NCBI GenBank assembly: GCA_949775045.1
Contig: OX459108.1
Span: forward strand, 2,838,935-2,902,934
Direction: 5' to 3'
DNA from: Metridium senile
Lineage: Eukaryota; Cnidaria; Anthozoa; Actiniaria; Metridiidae
Length of the DNA: 64,000 nucleotides
Part shown: positions 15,801-33,800 of the stretch, one piece after another
Layout of the letters: each line of letters starts with the position of its first letter
Position numbering within the stretch: position 1 is the stretch's first letter
Made by a program: the position numbers and the translations under genes
The notes under the pieces: model-generated
Told to the model about the DNA's origin: nothing
The model's input: only the letters and a program-made list of their open reading frames with translations
The model's database searches: none

Positions 15801-18800
15801 TCTATCATCATTATTGACATCACCATCATCGTTATTTCTATCATCATTATTGACATCACCATCATCGTTATTTCTATCATCATTATTGACATCACCATCA
15901 TCGTTATTTCTATCATCATTATTGACATCACCATCATCGTTATTTCTATCATCATTATTGACATCACCATCATCGTTATTTCTATTATCATTATTGACAT
16001 CACCATCATCGTTATTTCTATCATCATTATTGACATCACCATCATCGTTATTTCTATCATCATTATCATCATTATTGACATCACCATCATCGTTATTTCT
16101 ATCATCATTATCATCATTATTGACATCACCATCATCGTTATTTCTATCATCATTATTGACATCACCATCATCGTTATTTCTATCATCATTATTGACATCA
16201 CCATCATCGTTATTTCTATCATCATTATTGACATCACCATCATCGTTATTTCTATTATCATTATTGACATCACCATCATCGTTATTTCTATTATCATTAT
16301 TGACATCACCATCATCGTTATTTCTATTATCATTATTGACATCACCATCATCGTTATTTCTATCATCATTATTGACATCACCATCATCGTTATTTCTATC
16401 ATCATTATTGACATCACCATCATCGTTATTTCTATCATCATTATCGACATCACCATCATCGTTATTTCTATCATCATTATCGACATCACCATCATCGTTA
16501 TTTCTATCATCATTATCATTATTATTGACATCACCATCATCGTTATTTCTATCATCATTATTGACATCACCATCATCGTTATTTCTATCATCATTATTGA
16601 CATCACCATCATCGTTATTTCTATCATCATTATCATCATTATTGACATCACCATCATCGTTATTTCTATCATCATTATTGACATCACCATCATCGTTATT
16701 TCTATCATCATTATTGACATCACCATCATCGTTATTTCTATCATCATTATTGACATCACCATCATCGTTATTTCTATTATCATTATTGACATCACCATCA
16801 TCGTTATTTCTATCATTATTATTGACATCACCATCATCGTTATTTCTATCATCATTATTGACATCACCACCATCGTTATTTCTATCATCATTATCATTAT
16901 TGACATCACCATCATCGTTATTTCTATCATCATTATCATCATTATCGACATCACCATCATCGTTATTTCTATCATCATTATTGACATCACCATCATCGTT
17001 ATTTCTATCATCATTATTGACATCACCATCATCGTTATTTCTATCATCATTATTGACATCACCATCATCGTTATTTCTATCATCATTATTGACATCACCA
17101 TCATCGTTATTTCTATCATCATTATTGACATCACCACCATCGTTATTTCTATCATCATTATTGACATCACCATCATCGTTATTTCTATCATCATTATTGA
17201 CATCACCATCATCGTTATTTCTATCATCATTATTGACATCACCATCATCGTTATTTCTATCATCATTATTGACATCACCATCATCGTTATTTCTATTATC
17301 ATTATTGACATCACCATCATCGTTATTTCTATCATCATTATTGACATCACCATCATCGTTATTTCTATCATCATTATTGACATCACCATCATCGTTATTT
17401 CTATCATCATTATTGACATCACCATCATCGTTATTTCTATCATCATTATTGACATCACCATCATCGTTATTTCTATCATCATTATTGACATCACCATCAT
17501 CGTTATTTCTATCATCATTATCGACATCACCATCATCGTTATTTCTATCATCATTATTGACATCACCATCATCGTTATTTCTATCATCATTATTGACATC
17601 ACCATCATCGTTATTTCTATTATCATTATTGACATCACCATCATCGTTATTTCTATTATCATTATTGACATCACCATCATCGTTATTTCTATTATCATTA
17701 TTGACATCACCATCATCGTTATTTCTATCATCATTATTGACATCACCATCATCGTTATTTCTATCATCATTATTGACATCACCATCATCGTTATTTCTAT
17801 CATCATTATCGACATCACCATCATCGTTATTTCTATCATCATTATCGACATCACCATCATCGTTATTTCTATCATCATTATCATTATTATTGACATCACC
17901 ATCATCGTTATTTCTATCATCATTATTGACATCACCATCATCGTTATTTCTATCATCATTATTGACATCACCATCATCGTTATTTCTATCATCATTATCA
18001 TCATTATTGACATCACCATCATCGTTATTTCTATCATCATTATTGACATCACCATCATCGTTATTTCTATCATCATTATTGACATCACCATCATCGTTAT
18101 TTCTATCATCATTATTGACATCACCATCATCGTTATTTCTATTATCATTATTGACATCACCATCATCGTTATTTCTATCATTATTATTGACATCACCATC
18201 ATCGTTATTTCTATCATCATTATTGACATCACCACCATCGTTATTTCTATCATCATTATCATTATTGACATCACCATCATCGTTATTTCTATCATCATTA
18301 TCATCATTATCGACATCACCATCATCGTTATTTCTATCATCATTATTGACATCACCATCATCGTTATTTCTATCATCATTATTGACATCACCATCATCGT
18401 TATTTCTATCATCATTATTGACATCACCATCATCGTTATTTCTATCATCATTATTGACATCACCATCATCGTTATTTCTATCATCATTATTGACATCACC
18501 ACCATCGTTATTTCTATCATCATTATTGACATCACCATCATCGTTATTTCTATCATCATTATTGACATCACCATCATCGTTATTTCTATCATCATTATTG
18601 ACATCACCATCATCGTTATTTCTATCATCATTATTGACATCACCATCATCGTTATTTCTATTATCATTATTGACATCACCATCATCGTTATTTCTATCAT
18701 CATTATTGACATCACCATCATCGTTATTTCTATCATCATTATTGACATCACCATCATCGTTATTTCTATCATCATTATTGACATCACCATCATCGTTATT

Positions 18801-21800
18801 TCTATCATCATTATTGACATCACCATCATCGTTATTTCTATCATCATTATTGACATCACCATCATCGTTATTTCTATCATCATTATCGACATCACCATCA
18901 TCGTTATTTCTATCATCATTATTGACATCACCATCATCGTTATTTCTATCATCATTATTGACATCACCATCATCGTTATTTCTATCATCATTATCGACAT
19001 CACCATCATCGTTATTTCTATCATCATTATCGACATCACCATCATCGTTATTTCTATCATCATTATTGACATCACCATCATCGTTATTTCTATCATCATT
19101 ATTGACATCACCATCATCGTTATTTCTATCATCATTATTGACATCACCATCATCGTTATTTCTATCATCATTATTGACATCACCATCATCGTTATTTCTA
19201 TCATCATTATTGACATCACCATCATCGTTATTTCTATCATCATTATTGACATCACCATCATCGTTATTTCTATCATCATTATTGACATCACCATCATCGT
19301 TATTTCTATCATCATTATTGACATCACCATCATCGTTATTTCTATTATCATTATTGACATCACCATCATCGTTATTTCTATCATCATTATTCACATCACC
19401 ATCATCGTTATTTCTATCATCATTATTGACATCACCATCATCGTTATTTCTATCATCATTATCGACATCACCATCATCGTTATTTCTATCATCATTATCG
19501 ACATCACCATCATCGTTATTTCTATCATCATTATCATCATTATTGACATCACCATCATCGTTATTTCTATCATCATTATTGACATCACCATCATCGTTAT
19601 TTCTATTATCATTATTGACATCACCATCATCGTTATTTCTATCATCATTATTGACATCACCATCATCGTTATTTCTATCATCATTATTGACATCACCATC
19701 ATCGTTATTTCTATCATCATTATCATCATTATTGACATCACCATCATCGTTATTTCTATCATCATTATTGACATCACCATCATCGTTATTTCTATGATCA
19801 TTATTGACATCACCATCATCGTTATTTCTATCATCATTATTGACATCACCATCATCGTTATTTCTATCATCATTATTGACATCACCATCATCGTTATTTC
19901 TATCGTCATTATTGACATCACCATCATCGTTATTTCTATCATCATTATTGACATCACCATCATCGTTATTTCTATCATCATTATTGACATCACCATCATC
20001 GTTATTTCTATCATCATTATCGACATCACCATCATCGTTATTTCTATCATCATTATCGACATCACCATCATCGTTATTTCTATCATCATTATCATTATTA
20101 TTGACATCACCATCATCGTTATTTCTATCATCATTATTGACATCACCATCATCGTTATTTCTATCATCATTATTGACATCACCATCATCGTTATTTCTAT
20201 CATCATTATCATCATTATTGACATCACCATCATCGTTATTTCTATCATCATTATTGACATCACCATCATCGTTATTTCTATCATCATTATTGACATCACC
20301 ATCATCGTTATTTCTATCATCATTATTGACATCACCATCATCGTTATTTCTATTATCATTATTGACATCACCATCATCGTTATTTCTATCATTATTATTG
20401 ACATCACCATCATCGTTATTTCTATCATCATTATTGACATCACCACCATCGTTATTTCTATCATCATTATCATTATTGACATCACCATCATCGTTATTTC
20501 TATCATCATTATCATCATTATCGACATCACCATCATCGTTATTTCTATCATCATTATTGACATCACCATCATCGTTATTTCTATCATCATTATTGACATC
20601 ACCATCATCGTTATTTCTATCATCATTATTGACATCACCATCATCGTTATTTCTATCATCATTATTGACATCACCATCATCGTTATTTCTATCATCATTA
20701 TTGACATCACCACCATCGTTATTTCTATCATCATTATTGACATCACCATCATCGTTATTTCTATCATCATTATTGACATCACCATCATCGTTATTTCTAT
20801 CATCATTATTGACATCACCATCATCGTTATTTCTATCATCATTATTGACATCACCATCATCGTTATTTCTATTATCATTATTGACATCACCATCATCGTT
20901 ATTTCTATGATCATTATTGACATCACCATCATCGTTATTTCTATCATCATTATTGACATCACCATCATCGTTATTTCTATCATCATTATTGACATCACCA
21001 TCATCGTTATTTCTATCATCATTATTGACATCACCATCATCGTTATTTCTATCATCATTATTGACATCACCATCATCGTTATTTCTATCATCATTATCGA
21101 CATCACCATCATCGCTATTTCTATCATCATTATTGACATCACCATCATCGTTATTTCTATCATCATTATTGACATCACCATCATCGTTATTTCTATCATC
21201 ATTATCGACATCACCATCATCGTTATTTCTATCATCATTATCGACATCACCATCATCGTTATTTCTATCATCATTATTGACATCACCATCATCGTTATTT
21301 CTATCATCATTATTGACATCACCATCATCGTTATTTCTATCATCATTATTGACATCACCATCATCGTTATTTCTATCATCATTATTGACATCACCATCAT
21401 CGTTATTTCTATCATCATTATTGACATCACCATCATCGTTATTTCTATCATCATTATTGACATCACCATCATCGTTATTTCTATCATCATTATTGACATC
21501 ACCATCATCGTTATTTCTATCATCATTATTGACATCACCATCATCGTTATTTCTATTATCATTATTGACATCACCATCATCGTTATTTCTATCATCATTA
21601 TTCACATCACCATCATCGTTATTTCTATCATCATTATTGACATCACCATCATCGTTATTTCTATCATCATTATCGACATCACCATCATCGTTATTTCTAT
21701 CATCATTATCGACATCACCATCATCGTTATTTCTATCATCATTATCATCATTATTGACATCACCATCATCGTTATTTCTATCATCATTATTGACATTACC

Positions 21801-24800
21801 ATCATCGTTATTTCTATTATCATTATTGACATCACCATCATCGTTATTTCTATCATCATTATTGACATCACCATCATCGTTATTTCTATCATCATTATTG
21901 ACATCACCATCATCGTTATTTCTATCATCATTATCATCATTATTGACATCACCATCATCGTTATTTCTATCATCATTATTGACATCACCATCATCGTTAT
22001 TTCTATTATCATTATTGACATCACCATCATCGTTATTTCTATCATCATTATTGACATCACCATCATCGTTATTTCTATCATCATTATTGACATCACCATC
22101 ATCGTTATTTCTATCGTCATTATTGACATCACCATCATCGTTATTTCTATCATCATTATTGACATCACCATCATCGTTATTTCTATCATCATTATTGACA
22201 TCACCATCATCGTTATTTCTATCATCATTATTGACATCACCATCATCGTTATTTCTATCATCATTATCATTATTATTGACATCACCATCATCGTTATTTC
22301 TATCATCATTATCATCATTATTGACATCACCATCATCGTTATTTCTATCATCATTATCATCATTATTGACATCACCATCATCGTTATTTCTATCATCATT
22401 ATTGACATCACCATCATCGTTATTTCTATCATCATTATTGACATCACCATCATCGTTATTTCTATCATCATTATTGACATCACCATCATCGTTATTTCTA
22501 TCATCATTATTGACATCACCATCATCGTTATTTCTATCATCATTATCGACATCACCATCATCGTTATTTCTATCATCATTATCGACATCACCATCATCGT
22601 TATTTCTATCATCATTATCATCATTATTGACATCACCATCATCGTTATTTCTATCATCATTATTGACATCACCATCATCGTTATTTCTATTATCATTATT
22701 GACATCACCATCATCGTTATTTCTATCATCATTATTGACATCACCATCATCGTTATTTCTATCATCATTATTGACATCACCATCATCGTTATTTCTATCA
22801 TCATTATCATCATTATTGACATCACCATCATCGTTATTTCTATCATCATTATTGACATCACCATCATCGTTATTTCTATTATCATTATTGACATCACCAT
22901 CATCGTTATTTCTATCATCATTATTGACATCACCATCATCGTTATTTCTATCATCATTATTGACATCACCATCATCGTTATTTCTATCGTCATTATTGAC
23001 ATCACCATCATCGTTATTTCTATCATCATTATTGACATCACCATCATCGTTATTTCTATCATCATTATTGACATCACCATCATCGTTATTTCTATCATCA
23101 TTATTGACATCACCATCATCGTTATTTCTATCATCATTATCATTATTATTGACATCACCATCATCGTTATTTCTATCATCATTATCATCATTATTGACAT
23201 CACCATCATCGTTATTTCTATCATCATTATCATCATTATTGACATCACCATCATCGTTATTTCTATCATCATTATTGACATCACCATCATCGTTATTTCT
23301 ATCATCATTATTGACATCACCATCATCGTTATTTCTATCATCATTATTGACATCACCATCATCGTTATTTCTATCATCATTATCATCATTATTGACATCA
23401 CCATCATCGTTATTTCTATCATCATTATTGACATCACCATCATCGTTATTTCTATCATCATTATTGACATCACCATCATCGTTATTTCTATCATCATTAT
23501 TGACATCACCATCATCGTTATTTCTATTATCATTATTGACATCACCATCATCGTTATTTCTATTATCATTATTGACATCACCATCATCGTTATTTCTATT
23601 ATCATTATTGACATCACCATCATCGTTATTTCTATCATCATTATTGACATCACCATCATCGTTATTTCTATCATCATTATTGACATCACCATCATCGTTA
23701 TTTCTATCATCATTATTGACATCACCATCATCGTTATTTCTATCATCATTATTGACATCACCATCATCGTTATTTCTATCATCATTATCGACATCACCAT
23801 CATCGTTATTTCTATCATCATTATTGACATCACCATCATCGTTATTTCTATCATCATTATTGACATCACCATCATCGTTATTTCTATCATCATTATTGAC
23901 ATCACCATCATCGTTATTTCTATCATCATTATTGACATCACCATCATCGTTATTTCTATCATCATTATTGACATCACCATCATCGTTATTTCTATCATCA
24001 TTATTGACATCACCATCATCGTTATTTCTATCATCATTATTGACATCACCATCATCGTTATTTCTATCATCATTATTGACATCACCATCATCGTTATTTC
24101 TATTATCATTATTGACATCACCATCATCGTTATTTCTATCATCATTATTGACATCACCATCATCGTTATTTCTATCATCATTATTGACATCACCATCATC
24201 GTTATTTCTATCATCATTATTGACATCACCATCATCGTTATTTCTATCATCATTATTGACATCACCATCATCGTTATTTCTATCATCATTATTGACATCA
24301 CCATCATCGTTATTTCTATCATCATTATTGACATCACCATCATCGTTATTTCTATTATCATTATTGACATCACCATCATCGTTATTTCTATCATCATTAT
24401 TGACATCACCATCATCGTTATTTCTATCATCATTATCATCATTATTGACATCACCATCATCGTTATTTCTATCATCATTATCATCATTATTGACATCACC
24501 ATCATCGTTATTTCTATCATCATTATTGACATCACCATCATCGTTATTTCTATCATCATTATTGACATCACCATCATCGTTATTTCTATCATCATTATCA
24601 TTATTATTGACATCACCATCATCGTTATTTCTATCATCATTATTGACATCACCATCATCGTTATTTCTATCATCATTATTGACATCACCATCATCGTTAT
24701 TTCTATCATCATTATCATCATTATTGACATCACCATCATCGTTATTTCTATCATCATTATTGACATCACCATCATCGTTATTTCTATCATCATTATTGAC

Positions 24801-27800
24801 ATCACCATCATCGTTATTTCTATCATCATTATTGACATCACCATCATCGTTATTTCTATTATCATTATTGACATCACCATCATCGTTATTTCTATCATTA
24901 TTATTGACATCACCATCATCGTTATTTCTATCATCATTATTGACATCACCACCATCGTTATTTCTATCATCATTATCATTATTGACATCACCATCATCGT
25001 TATTTCTATCATCATTATCATCATTATCGACATCACCATCATCGTTATTTCTATCATCATTATTGACATCACCATCATCGTTATTTCTATCATCATTATT
25101 GACATCACCATCATCGTTATTTCTATCATCATTATTGACATCACCATCATCGTTATTTCTATCATCATTATTGACATCACCATCATCGTTATTTCTATCA
25201 TCATTATTGACATCACCACCATCGTTATTTCTATCATCATTATTGACATCACCATCATCGTTATTTCTATCATCATTATCATCATTATCGACATCACCAT
25301 CATCGTTATTTCTATCATCATTATTGACATCACCATCATCGTTATTTCTATCATCATTATTGACATCACCATCATCGTTATTTCTATCATCATTATTGAC
25401 ATCACCATCATCGTTATTTCTATCATCATTATTGACATCACCATCATCGTTATTTCTATCATCATTATTGACATCACCACCATCGTTATTTCTATCATCA
25501 TTATTGACATCACCATCATCGTTATTTCTATCATCATTATTGACATCACCATCATCGTTATTTCTATCATCATTATTGACATCACCATCATCGTTATTTC
25601 TATCATCATTATTGACATCACCATCATCGTTATTTCTATGATCATTATTGACATCACCATCATCGTTATTTCTATCATCATTATTGACATCACCATCATC
25701 GTTATTTCTATCATCATTATTGACATCACCATCATCGTTATTTCTATCATCATTATTGACATCACCATCATCGTTATTTCTATCATCATTATTGACATCA
25801 CCATCATCGTTATTTCTATCATCATTATTGACATCACCATCATCGTTATTTCTATCATCATTATCGACATCACCATCATCGTTATTTCTATCATCATTAT
25901 TGACATCACCATCATCGTTATTTCTATCATCATTATTGACATCACCATCATCGTTATTTCTATCATCATTATCGACATCACCATCATCGTTATTTCTATC
26001 ATCATTATCGACATCACCATCATCGTTATTTCTATCATCATTATTGACATCACCATCATCGTTATTTCTATCATCATTATTGACATCACCATCATCGTTA
26101 TTTCTATCATCATTATTGACATCACCATCATCGTTATTTCTATCATCATTATTGACATCACCATCATCGTTATTTCTATCATCATTATTGACATCACCAT
26201 CATCGTTATTTCTATCATCATTATTGACATCACCATCATCGTTATTTCTATCATCATTATTGACATCACCATCATCGTTATTTCTATCATCATTATTGAC
26301 ATCACCATCATCGTTATTTCTATTATCATTATTGACATCACCATCATCGTTATTTCTATCATCATTATTGACATCACCATCATCGTTATTTCTATCATCA
26401 TTATTGACATCACCATCATCGTTATTTCTATCATCATTATCGACATCACCATCATCGTTATTTCTATCATCATTATCGACATCACCATCATCGTTATTTC
26501 TATCATCATTATCATCATTATTGACATCACCATCATCGTTATTTCTATCATCATTATTGACATCACCATCATCGTTATTTCTATTATCATTATTGACATC
26601 ACCATCATCGTTATTTCTATCATCATTATTGACATCACCATCATCGTTATTTCTATCATCATTATTGACATCACCATCATCGTTATTTCTATCATCATTA
26701 TCATCATTATTGACATCACCATCATCGTTATTTCTATCATCATTATCATCATTATTGACATCACCATCATCGTTATTTCTATCATCATTATTGACATCAC
26801 CATCATCGTTATTTCTATTATCATTATTGACATCACCATCATCGTTATTTCTATCATCATTATTGACATCACAATCATCGTTATTTCTATCATCATTATT
26901 GACATCACCATCATCGTTATTTCTATCATCATTATTGACATCACCATCATCGTTATTTCTATCATCATTATTGACATCACCATCATCGTTATTTCTATCA
27001 TCATTATCATCATTATTGACATCACCATCATCGTTATTTCTATCATCATTATTGACATCACCATCATCGTTATTTCTATCATCATTATCATTATTGACAT
27101 CACCATCATCGTTATTTCTATTATCATTATTGGCATCACCATCATCGTTATTTCTATCATCATTATCATTATTATTGACATCACCATCATCGTTATTTCT
27201 ATCATCATTATTGACATCACCATCATCGTTATTTCTATCATCATTATTGACATCACCATCATCGTTATTTCTATCATCATTATTGACATCACCATCATCG
27301 TTATTTCTATCATCATTATTGACATCACCATCATCGTTATTTCTATTATCATTATTGACATCACCATCATCGTTATTTCTATCATCATTATTGACATCAC
27401 CATCATCGTTATTTCTATCATCATTATTGACATCACCATCATCGTTATTTCTATCATCATTATTGACATCACCATCATCGTTATTTCTATCATCATTATC
27501 ATTATTGACATCACCATCATCGTTATTTCTATTATCATTATTGGCATCACCATCATCGTTATTTCTATCATCATTATCATTATTATTGACATCACCATCA
27601 TCGTTATTTCTATCATCATTATTGACATCACCATCATCGTTATTTCTATCATCATTATTGACATCACCATCATCGTTATTTCTATCATCATTATTGACAT
27701 CACCATCATCGTTATTTCTATCATCATTATTGACATCACCATCATCGTTATTTCTATTATCATTATTGACATCACCATCATCGTTATTTCTATCATCATT

Positions 27801-30800
27801 ATTGACATCACCATCATCGTTATTTCTATCATCATTATTGACATCACCATCATCGTTATTTCTATCATCATTATTGACATCACCATCATCGTTATTTCTA
27901 TCATCATTATTGACATCACCATCATCGTTATTTCTATCATCATTATTGACATCACCATCATCGTTATTTCTATCATCATTATTGACATCACCATCATCGT
28001 TATTTCTATCATCATTATTGACATCACCATCATCGTTATTTCTATCATCATTATTGACATCACCATCATCGTTATTTCTATCATCATTATTGATATCACC
28101 ATCATCGTTATTTCTATCATCATTATTGACATCACCATCATCGTTATTTCTATCATCATTATTGACATCACCATCATCGTTATTTCTATCATCATTATTG
28201 ACATCACCATCATCGTTATTTCTATCATCATTATTGACATCACCATCATCGTTATTTCTATCATCATTATTGACATCACCATCATCGTTATTTCTATTAT
28301 CATTATTGACATCACCATCATCGTTATTTCTATCATCATTATTGACATCACCATCATCGTTATTTCTATCATCATTATCATCATTATTGACATCACCATC
28401 ATCGTTATTTCTATCATCATTATCATCATTATTGACATCACCATCATCGTTATTTCTATCATCATTATTGACATCACCATCATCGTTATTTCTATCATCA
28501 TTATTGACATCACCATCATCGTTATTTCTATCATCATTATTGACATCACCATCATCGTTATTTCTATTATCATTATTGACATCACCATCATCGTTATTTC
28601 TATTATCATTATTGACATCACCATCATCGTTATTTCTATTATCATTATTGACATCACCATCATCGTTATTTCTATCATCATTATTGACATCACCATCATC
28701 GTTATTTCTATCATCATTATTGACATCACCATCATCGTTATTTCTATCATCATTATTGACATCACCATCATCGTTATTTCTATCATCATTATTGACATCA
28801 CCATCATCGTTATTTCTATCATCATTATCGACATCACCATCATCGTTATTTCTATCATCATTATCGACATCACCATCATCGTTATTTCTATCATCATTAT
28901 CATTATTATTGACATCACCATCATCGTTATTTCTATCATCATTATTGACATCACCATCATCGTTATTTCTATCATCATTATTGACATCACCATCATCGTT
29001 ATTTCTATCATCATTATCATCATTATTGACATCACCATCATCGTTATTTCTATCATCATTATTGACATCACCATCATCGTTATTTCTATCATCATTATTG
29101 ACATCACCATCATCGTTATTTCTATCATCATTATTGACATCACCATCATCGTTATTTCTATCATCATTATTGACATCACCATCATCGTTATTTCTATCAT
29201 TATTATTGACATCACCATCATCGTTATTTCTATCATCATTATTGACATCACCACCATCGTTATTTCTATCATCATTATCATTATTGACATCACCATCATC
29301 GTTATTTCTATCATCATTATCATCATTATCGACATCACCATCATCGTTATTTCTATCATCATTATTGACATCACCATCATCGTTATTTCTATCATCATTA
29401 TTGACATCACCATCATCGTTATTTCTATCATCATTATTGACATCACCATCATCGTTATTTCTATCATCATTATTGACATCACCATCATCGTTATTTCTAT
29501 CATCATTATTGACATCACCACCATCGTTATTTCTATCATCATTATTGACATCACCATCATCGTTATTTCTATCATCATTATTGACATCACCATCATCGTT
29601 ATTTCTATCATCATTATTGACATCACCATCATCGTTATTTCTATCATCATTATTGACATCACCATCATCGTTATTTCTATGATCATTATTGACATCACCA
29701 TCATCGTTATTTCTATCATCATTATTGACATCACCATCATCGTTATTTCTATCATCATTATTGACATCACCATCATCGTTATTTCTATCATCATTATTGA
29801 CATCACCATCATCGTTATTTCTATCATCATTATTGACATCACCATCATCGTTATTTCTATCATCATTATTGACATCACCATCATCGTTATTTCTATCATC
29901 ATTATTGACATCACCATCATCGTTATTTCTATCATCATTATTGACATCACCATCATCGTTATTTCTATCATCATTGTTGACATCACCATCATCGTTATTT
30001 CTATCATCATTATTGACATCACCATCATCGTTATTTCTATCATCATTATTGACATCACCATCATCGTTATTTCTATCATCATTATTGACATCACCATCAT
30101 CGTTATTTCTATCATTATTATTGACATCACCATCATCGTTATTTCTATCGTCATTATTGACATCACCATCATCGTTATTTCTATCATCATTATCATCATT
30201 ATCGACATCACCATCATCGTTATTTCTATCATCATTATTGACATCACCATCATCGTTATTTCTATCATCATTATTGACATCACCATCATCATTATTTCTA
30301 TCATCATTATCATCATTATCGACATCACCATCATCGTTATTTCTATCATCATTATTGACATCACCATCATCGTTATTTCTATCATCATTATTGACATCAC
30401 CATCATCGTTATTTCTATCATCATTATCGACATCACCATCATCGTTATTTCTATCATCATTATTGACATCACCATCATCGTTATTTCTATCATCATTATT
30501 GACATCACCATCATCGTTATTTCTATCATCATTATTGACATCACCATCATCGTTATTTCTATCATCATTATTGACATCACCATCATCGTTATTTCTATCA
30601 TCATTATTGACATCACCATCATCGTTATTTCTATCATCATTGTTGACATCACCATCATCGTTATTTCTATCATCATTATTGACATCACCATCATCGTTAT
30701 TTCTATCATCATTATTGACATCACCATCATCGTTATTTCTATCATCATTATTGACATCACCATCATCGTTATTTCTATCATTATTATTGACATCACCATC

Positions 30801-33800
30801 ATCGTTATTTCTATCGTCATTATTGACATCACCATCATCGTTATTTCTATCATCATTATCATCATTATCGACATCACCATCATCGTTATTTCTATCATCA
30901 TTATTGACATCACCATCATCGTTATTTCTATCATCATTATTGACATCACCATCATCATTATTTCTATCATCATTATCATCATTATCGACATCACCATCAT
31001 CGTTATTTCTATCATCATTATTGACATCACCATCATCGTTATTTCTATCATCATTATTGACATCACCATCATCGTTATTTCTATCATCATTATCGACATC
31101 ACCATCATCGTTATTTCTATCATCATTATTGACATCACCATCATCGTTATTTCTATCATCATTATTGACATCACCATCATCGTTATTTCTATCATCATTA
31201 TTGACATCACCATCATCGTTATTTCTATCATCATTATCATCATTATTGACATCACCATCATCGTTATTTCTATCATTATTATTGACATCACCATCATCGT
31301 TATTTCTATCATCATTATTGACATCACCATCATCGTTATTTCTATCATCATTATTGACATCACCATCATCATCATTATCATCATTATTGACATCACCATC
31401 ATCGTTATTTCTATCATCATTATTGACATCACCATCATCGTTATTTCTATCATCATTATCGACATCACCATCATCGTTATTTCTATCATCATTATTGACA
31501 TCACCATCATCGTTATTTCTATCATCATTATTGACATCACCATCATCGTTATTTCTATCATCATTATTGACATCACCATCATCGTTATTTCTATCATCAT
31601 TATTGACATCACCATCATCGTTATTTCTATCATCATTATTGACATCACCATCATCGTTATTTCTATCATCATTATCGACATCACCATCATCGTTATTTCT
31701 ATCATCATTATTGACATCACCATCATCGTTATTTCTATCATCATTATCATCATTATTGACATCACCATCATCGTTATTTCTATCATCATTATTGACATCA
31801 CCATCATCGTTATTTCTATCATCATTGTTATTTCTATCATCATTATCATCATTATTGACATCATCATCATCGTTATTTCTATTATCATTATTGACATCAC
31901 CATCATCGTTATTTCTATCATCATTATCATCATTATTGACATCACCATCATCGTTATTTCTATCATCATTATTGACATCACCATCATCGTTATTTCTATC
32001 ATCATTGTTGACATCACCATCATCGTTATTTCTATCATCATTATTGACATCACCATCATCGTTATTTCTATCATCATTATTGACATCACCATCATCGTTA
32101 TTTCTATCATCATTATTGACATCACCATCATCGTTATTTCTATCATCATTATTGACATCACCATCATCGTTATTTCTATCATCATTGTTGACATCACCAT
32201 CATCGTTATTTCTATCATCATTATTGACATCACCATCATCGTTATTTCTATCATCATTATTGACATCACCATCATCGTTATTTCTATCATCATTATTGAC
32301 ATCACCATCATCGTTATTTCTATCATTATTATTGACATCACCATCATCGTTATTTCTATCGTCATTATTGACATCACCATCATCGTTATTTCTATCATCA
32401 TTATCATCATTATCGACATCACCATCATCGTTATTTCTATCATCATTATTGACATCACCATCATCGTTATTTCTATCATCATTATTGACATCACCATCAT
32501 CATTATTTCTATCATCATTATCATCATTATCGACATCACCATCATCGTTATTTCTATCATCATTATTGACATCACCATCATCGTTATTTCTATCATCATT
32601 ATTGACATCACCATCATCGTTATTTCTATCATCATTATCGACATCACCATCATCGTTATTTCTATCATCATTATTGACATCACCATCATCGTTATTTCTA
32701 TCATCATTATTGACATCACCATCATCGTTATTTCTATCATCATTATTGACATCACCATCATCGTTATTTCTATCATCATTGTTGACATCACCATCATCGT
32801 TATTTCTATCATCATTATTGACATCACCATCATCGTTATTTCTATCATCATTATTGACATCACCATCATCGTTATTTCTATCATCATTATTGACATCACC
32901 ATCATCGTTATTTCTATCATTATTATTGACATCACCATCATCGTTATTTCTATCGTCATTATTGACATCACCATCATCGTTATTTCTATCATCATTATCA
33001 TCATTATCGACATCACCATCATCGTTATTTCTATCATCATTATTGACATCACCATCATCGTTATTTCTATCATCATTATTGACATCACCATCATCATTAT
33101 TTCTATCATCATTATCATCATTATCGACATCACCATCATCGTTATTTCTATCATCATTATTGACATCACCATCATCGTTATTTCTATCATCATTATTGAC
33201 ATCACCATCATCGTTATTTCTATCATCATTATCGACATCACCATCATCGTTATTTCTATCATCATTATTGACATCACCATCATCGTTATTTCTATCATCA
33301 TTATTGACATCACCATCATCGTTATTTCTATCATCATTATTGACATCACCATCATCGTTATTTCTATCATCATTATCATCATTATTGACATCACCATCAT
33401 CGTTATTTCTATCATTATTATTGACATCACCATCATCGTTATTTCTATCATCATTATTGACATCACCATCATCGTTATTTCTATCATCATTATTGACATC
33501 ACCATCATCATCATTATCATCATTATTGACATCACCATCATCGTTATTTCTATCATCATTATTGACATCACCATCATCGTTATTTCTATCATCATTATCG
33601 ACATCACCATCATCGTTATTTCTATCATCATTATTGACATCACCATCATCGTTATTTCTATCATCATTATTGACATCACCATCATCGTTATTTCTATCAT
33701 CATTATTGACATCACCATCATCGTTATTTCTATCATCATTATTGACATCACCATCATCGTTATTTCTATCATCATTATTGACATCACCATCATCGTTATT